Below are positions 62,150 to 64,000 of a stretch of DNA of 64,000 bases, one piece after another. Position 1 is the stretch's first letter; the number at the start of each line of letters is the position of its first letter. The DNA is taken from positions 82,254,754-82,318,753 of the forward strand of contig NC_135721.1 of the NCBI RefSeq assembly GCF_964656455.1, written 5' to 3'. A program made the translations under genes and the position numbers. The stretch is from Halichoerus grypus. Taxonomy: Eukaryota; Chordata; Mammalia; Carnivora; Phocidae. The notes beneath the pieces were generated by a model, which saw only the letters and a program-made list of their open reading frames with translations, had not been told where the DNA came from and made no database searches.

Positions 62150-62505
62150 CTCCCTATGAAAATAAACTATTGAGACTACATCAAAATAAAAAGCTTCTGC
62201 ACAACAAAGGAAACAATCAACAAAACCAAAAGGTGATCTACTGAATGGGAGAAGATATTTGCAGATGGCATATTCAATAAAGTGTTAATATACAAAATAT
62301 ATAAAGAACTTATACAACTCAACACCCCCAACATAAATAATTCAATTAAAAATGGGCAGAAGACATGAATAGACATTTTTCCAAAGAAGACATACAGATA
62401 GCCAACACACACTTGAAAGATGCTCAACATCACTCATCATCAGGGAAATGCAAATCAAAACAAATGCAAATCAAAACAACAATGAGATACCACCTCATAT
62501 TTTTA
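62150..62505 (+). mobile_element. L1 ORF2 fragment, plus strand
   Basis: ATAAACTATTGAGACTACAT, AAAAAGCTTCTGCACAACAA and GGGCAGAAGACATGAATAGA are L1 ORF2 text in plus orientation, ending at ACCACCTCAT. Its last 35 or so bases are the reverse complement of 61862-61898. A 17-base tandem repeat (GCAAATCAAAACAAAT-type) lies at 62450-62480. Confidence 0.82.
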
Positions 62506-62707
62506 TGTACTTGTTTTTTTCCTGTACTTTTTCTATTATATACTAAGAGGTTTTTATTAAAATTTCCCATAATTCTAGATTTGTCTATTTCTTTTAATTC
62601 TGTATATATTTGCTAAATATATCTTGAGGCTATATAATTAAGTGCCTATACATTTAGAGTGTTTTTGTCTTTCTAGTGTTTCAGTGATTTTATCATTATG
62701 ATAAGAG

Positions 62708-63049
62708 AGAGAGACCGGTAGTGACAGAGATAGTGAAAGAGAGCACAAGCGGGGAGGGGAGGGAGAAGCAGGCTCCCACAGAGCAGGAAGCCTGATGTGG
62801 GTCTTGATCCCAGGACCCTGGGATCATGACTGGAACTGAAGGCAGATGCTTAACTGACTGAGCCACTCAGGTGCCCCTGTACCACATATTCTTTATCCAT
62901 TCACCTATGGATGGACACTTGGGCTGTTTCCATAATTTGGCTATTGTAAATAATGCAGCATGGATCCATTTGAATTACTGTTTTTGTATTCTTTAGGTAA
63001 ATCACAATAGTGTGATTACTGAACCATAGGGTAGTTCTATTTTTAACTT
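62708..63049 (+). repeat. 342-bp direct duplication, copy 2 (inserted)
   Basis: A copy of 61381-61722 containing a headed but tail-less SINE (minus) plus L1 text. It lies between ATTTTATCATTATGATAAG and TATCAACTTATGAGTGC, neither of which continues the SINE or L1. Confidence 0.93.
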
Positions 63050-63119
63050 ATCAACTTATGAGTGCTCATTTATCAACTTATGAGTGCAGCATAACCTTGG
63101 TACCAATCTCTGAAAAGGA

Positions 63120-63405
63120 CATTCTATGGCTGTTAAGAAAGTAAAGGGAAAAAAATAGAGAGAAAGAGACAAACCAAGAAACAGACTCTTAACTATAGAG
63201 AACAAACTGAGGAGGACCAGCAGGGAAGTGGGTGGGGCGATGGGGGAAATAGGTGAGGAGGATTAAGGAGAGCACTTGTGATGAACACTGGTTGATGTAC
63301 GGAAGTGAGGTATCACTGTGTTGTACATCAGTGTATGTACAACATTAATTACACTGTATGTTAACGAACTGGGATTTAAAGAAAACTTAAAAAAAATTGA
63401 ATGCT
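63120..63405 (+). mobile_element. L1 3' end, plus strand
   Basis: AACTATAGAGAACAAACTGA, TTGTGATGAACACTGGTTGA and TGTTAACGAACTGGGATTTA are an L1 3'UTR in plus orientation ending in an A-rich tail near 63400. Confidence 0.82.
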
Positions 63406-63778
63406 TAAATCCAGGTGAACTCTTCCGAAACCATATGGAAATGTACTAAGGAAAATATTAACAAACTGAATATATTGTAATATAAAAATAATAATACATC
63501 AGAACCAAGAAAGATATATTCCTCAAGTACAAGGTTAGAAATCAGTAAGTATAATTCACCATTCACTAACTGTGTGTGTGTGTGTGTGTGTATTCATTGC
63601 AGTGCTGCAGAAAAACAATTTTGATAAAGAACACTTTCTTAATTTAATAAAAGGTATATACAAAAACCCTGAAATGAACACTATACTTAATGGTAACCTA
63701 TTAAAATCTTTTCCCTTAAGCCAAAGAGTAAGATAAGATTGTCTGACATCATAGTATCTCTTCAAATCACAGTAAGAC
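63406..63778 (+). mobile_element. L1 ORF2 internal fragment, plus strand
   Basis: Translation near 63640-63760 gives LNLIKGIYKNPEMNTILNGN, the segment just before the RT catalytic box, followed by a stop. (TG)n lies at 63571-63590. Dead fragment. Confidence 0.75.
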
Positions 63779-63875
63779 AAAAAAAAAAAAAAAGAAAGAA
63801 AGAAAGGAAGAAAAGGAAGAAAAAGAAAGAAAGGAAGAAAGGAAGAAAAAGAAAGGAAAAAGAAAAGAAAAGAAA
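63779..63875 (+). repeat. 97-base homopurine tract (GAAA/GGAA)n
   Basis: A run made only of A and G on the plus strand, starting with poly-A and continuing as GAAA and GGAAGAAA units. Confidence 0.93.
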
Positions 63876-64000
63876 TGACACAAGGAAAATATATAACTGT
63901 CATTTCTTTATAGAACTAAAGTTTGTGCATATGTAGTAATTCCAAAAGGATTCATAGGTAAATTGCTAGAATTAACACATGAATTAAACAAGAATGCTGG

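Overview
The window is mammalian nuclear DNA from a carnivore, most likely an arctoid caniform (bear, seal or mustelid group). About twenty tRNA-derived SINEs carry the carnivore (SINEC/CAN) head GCCTGGGTGGCTCAG and the AATAAATAAAATCTTT tail. They lack the body types I associate with young dog SINEC_Cf or with cat SINEs. The L1 3' ends also look carnivore-like. The species assignment is inference. I found no intact host protein-coding gene, no recognisable host exon and no functional RNA gene, so this looks like intergenic or deep intronic DNA.

Layout. 1-1341: SINE, tetranucleotide repeat and single-copy DNA. 1353-8462: a full-length, relatively young L1 on the minus strand, flanked by an 11-bp target duplication. 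Its ORF1 and ORF2 are almost complete and its 5'UTR is CpG-rich. 8474-10600: mostly single-copy. 10600-17655: an older, nearly full-length antisense L1. It is split at 11364-12980 by a retrocopy that contains a degenerate MRFAP1-family coding region. 17660-28570: mostly single-copy DNA with fragments of old DNA transposons, L2 and L1, and a few SINEs. 28577-30660: a G-rich minisatellite of about 65 units of 32 bp. 30660-39780: single-copy DNA with MIR, L2, LTR-like and SINE pieces and one young L1 3' end. 39786-41018: an L1 inserted with a 5' inversion. 41020-52450: mostly single-copy, with LTR-like remnants and SINEs. 52465-63875: a dense mosaic of old L1/HAL1 fragments and SINEs with two recent local duplications.

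How the parts relate. Nearly everything recognisable was made or moved by L1 machinery: the L1s themselves, the SINEs with target duplications, and the MRFAP1 retrocopy. The minisatellite and the two local duplications are products of replication or recombination instead. The most unusual items are: the minisatellite, which stays open in all three forward frames; the MRFAP1 retrocopy, whose two oppositely oriented halves are best explained by twin priming; an antisense ORF with a strong start context and a consensus splice donor in the L1 5'UTR; and the two templated duplications near the right end. Family names come from memory of consensus sequences and need a RepeatMasker-type check.
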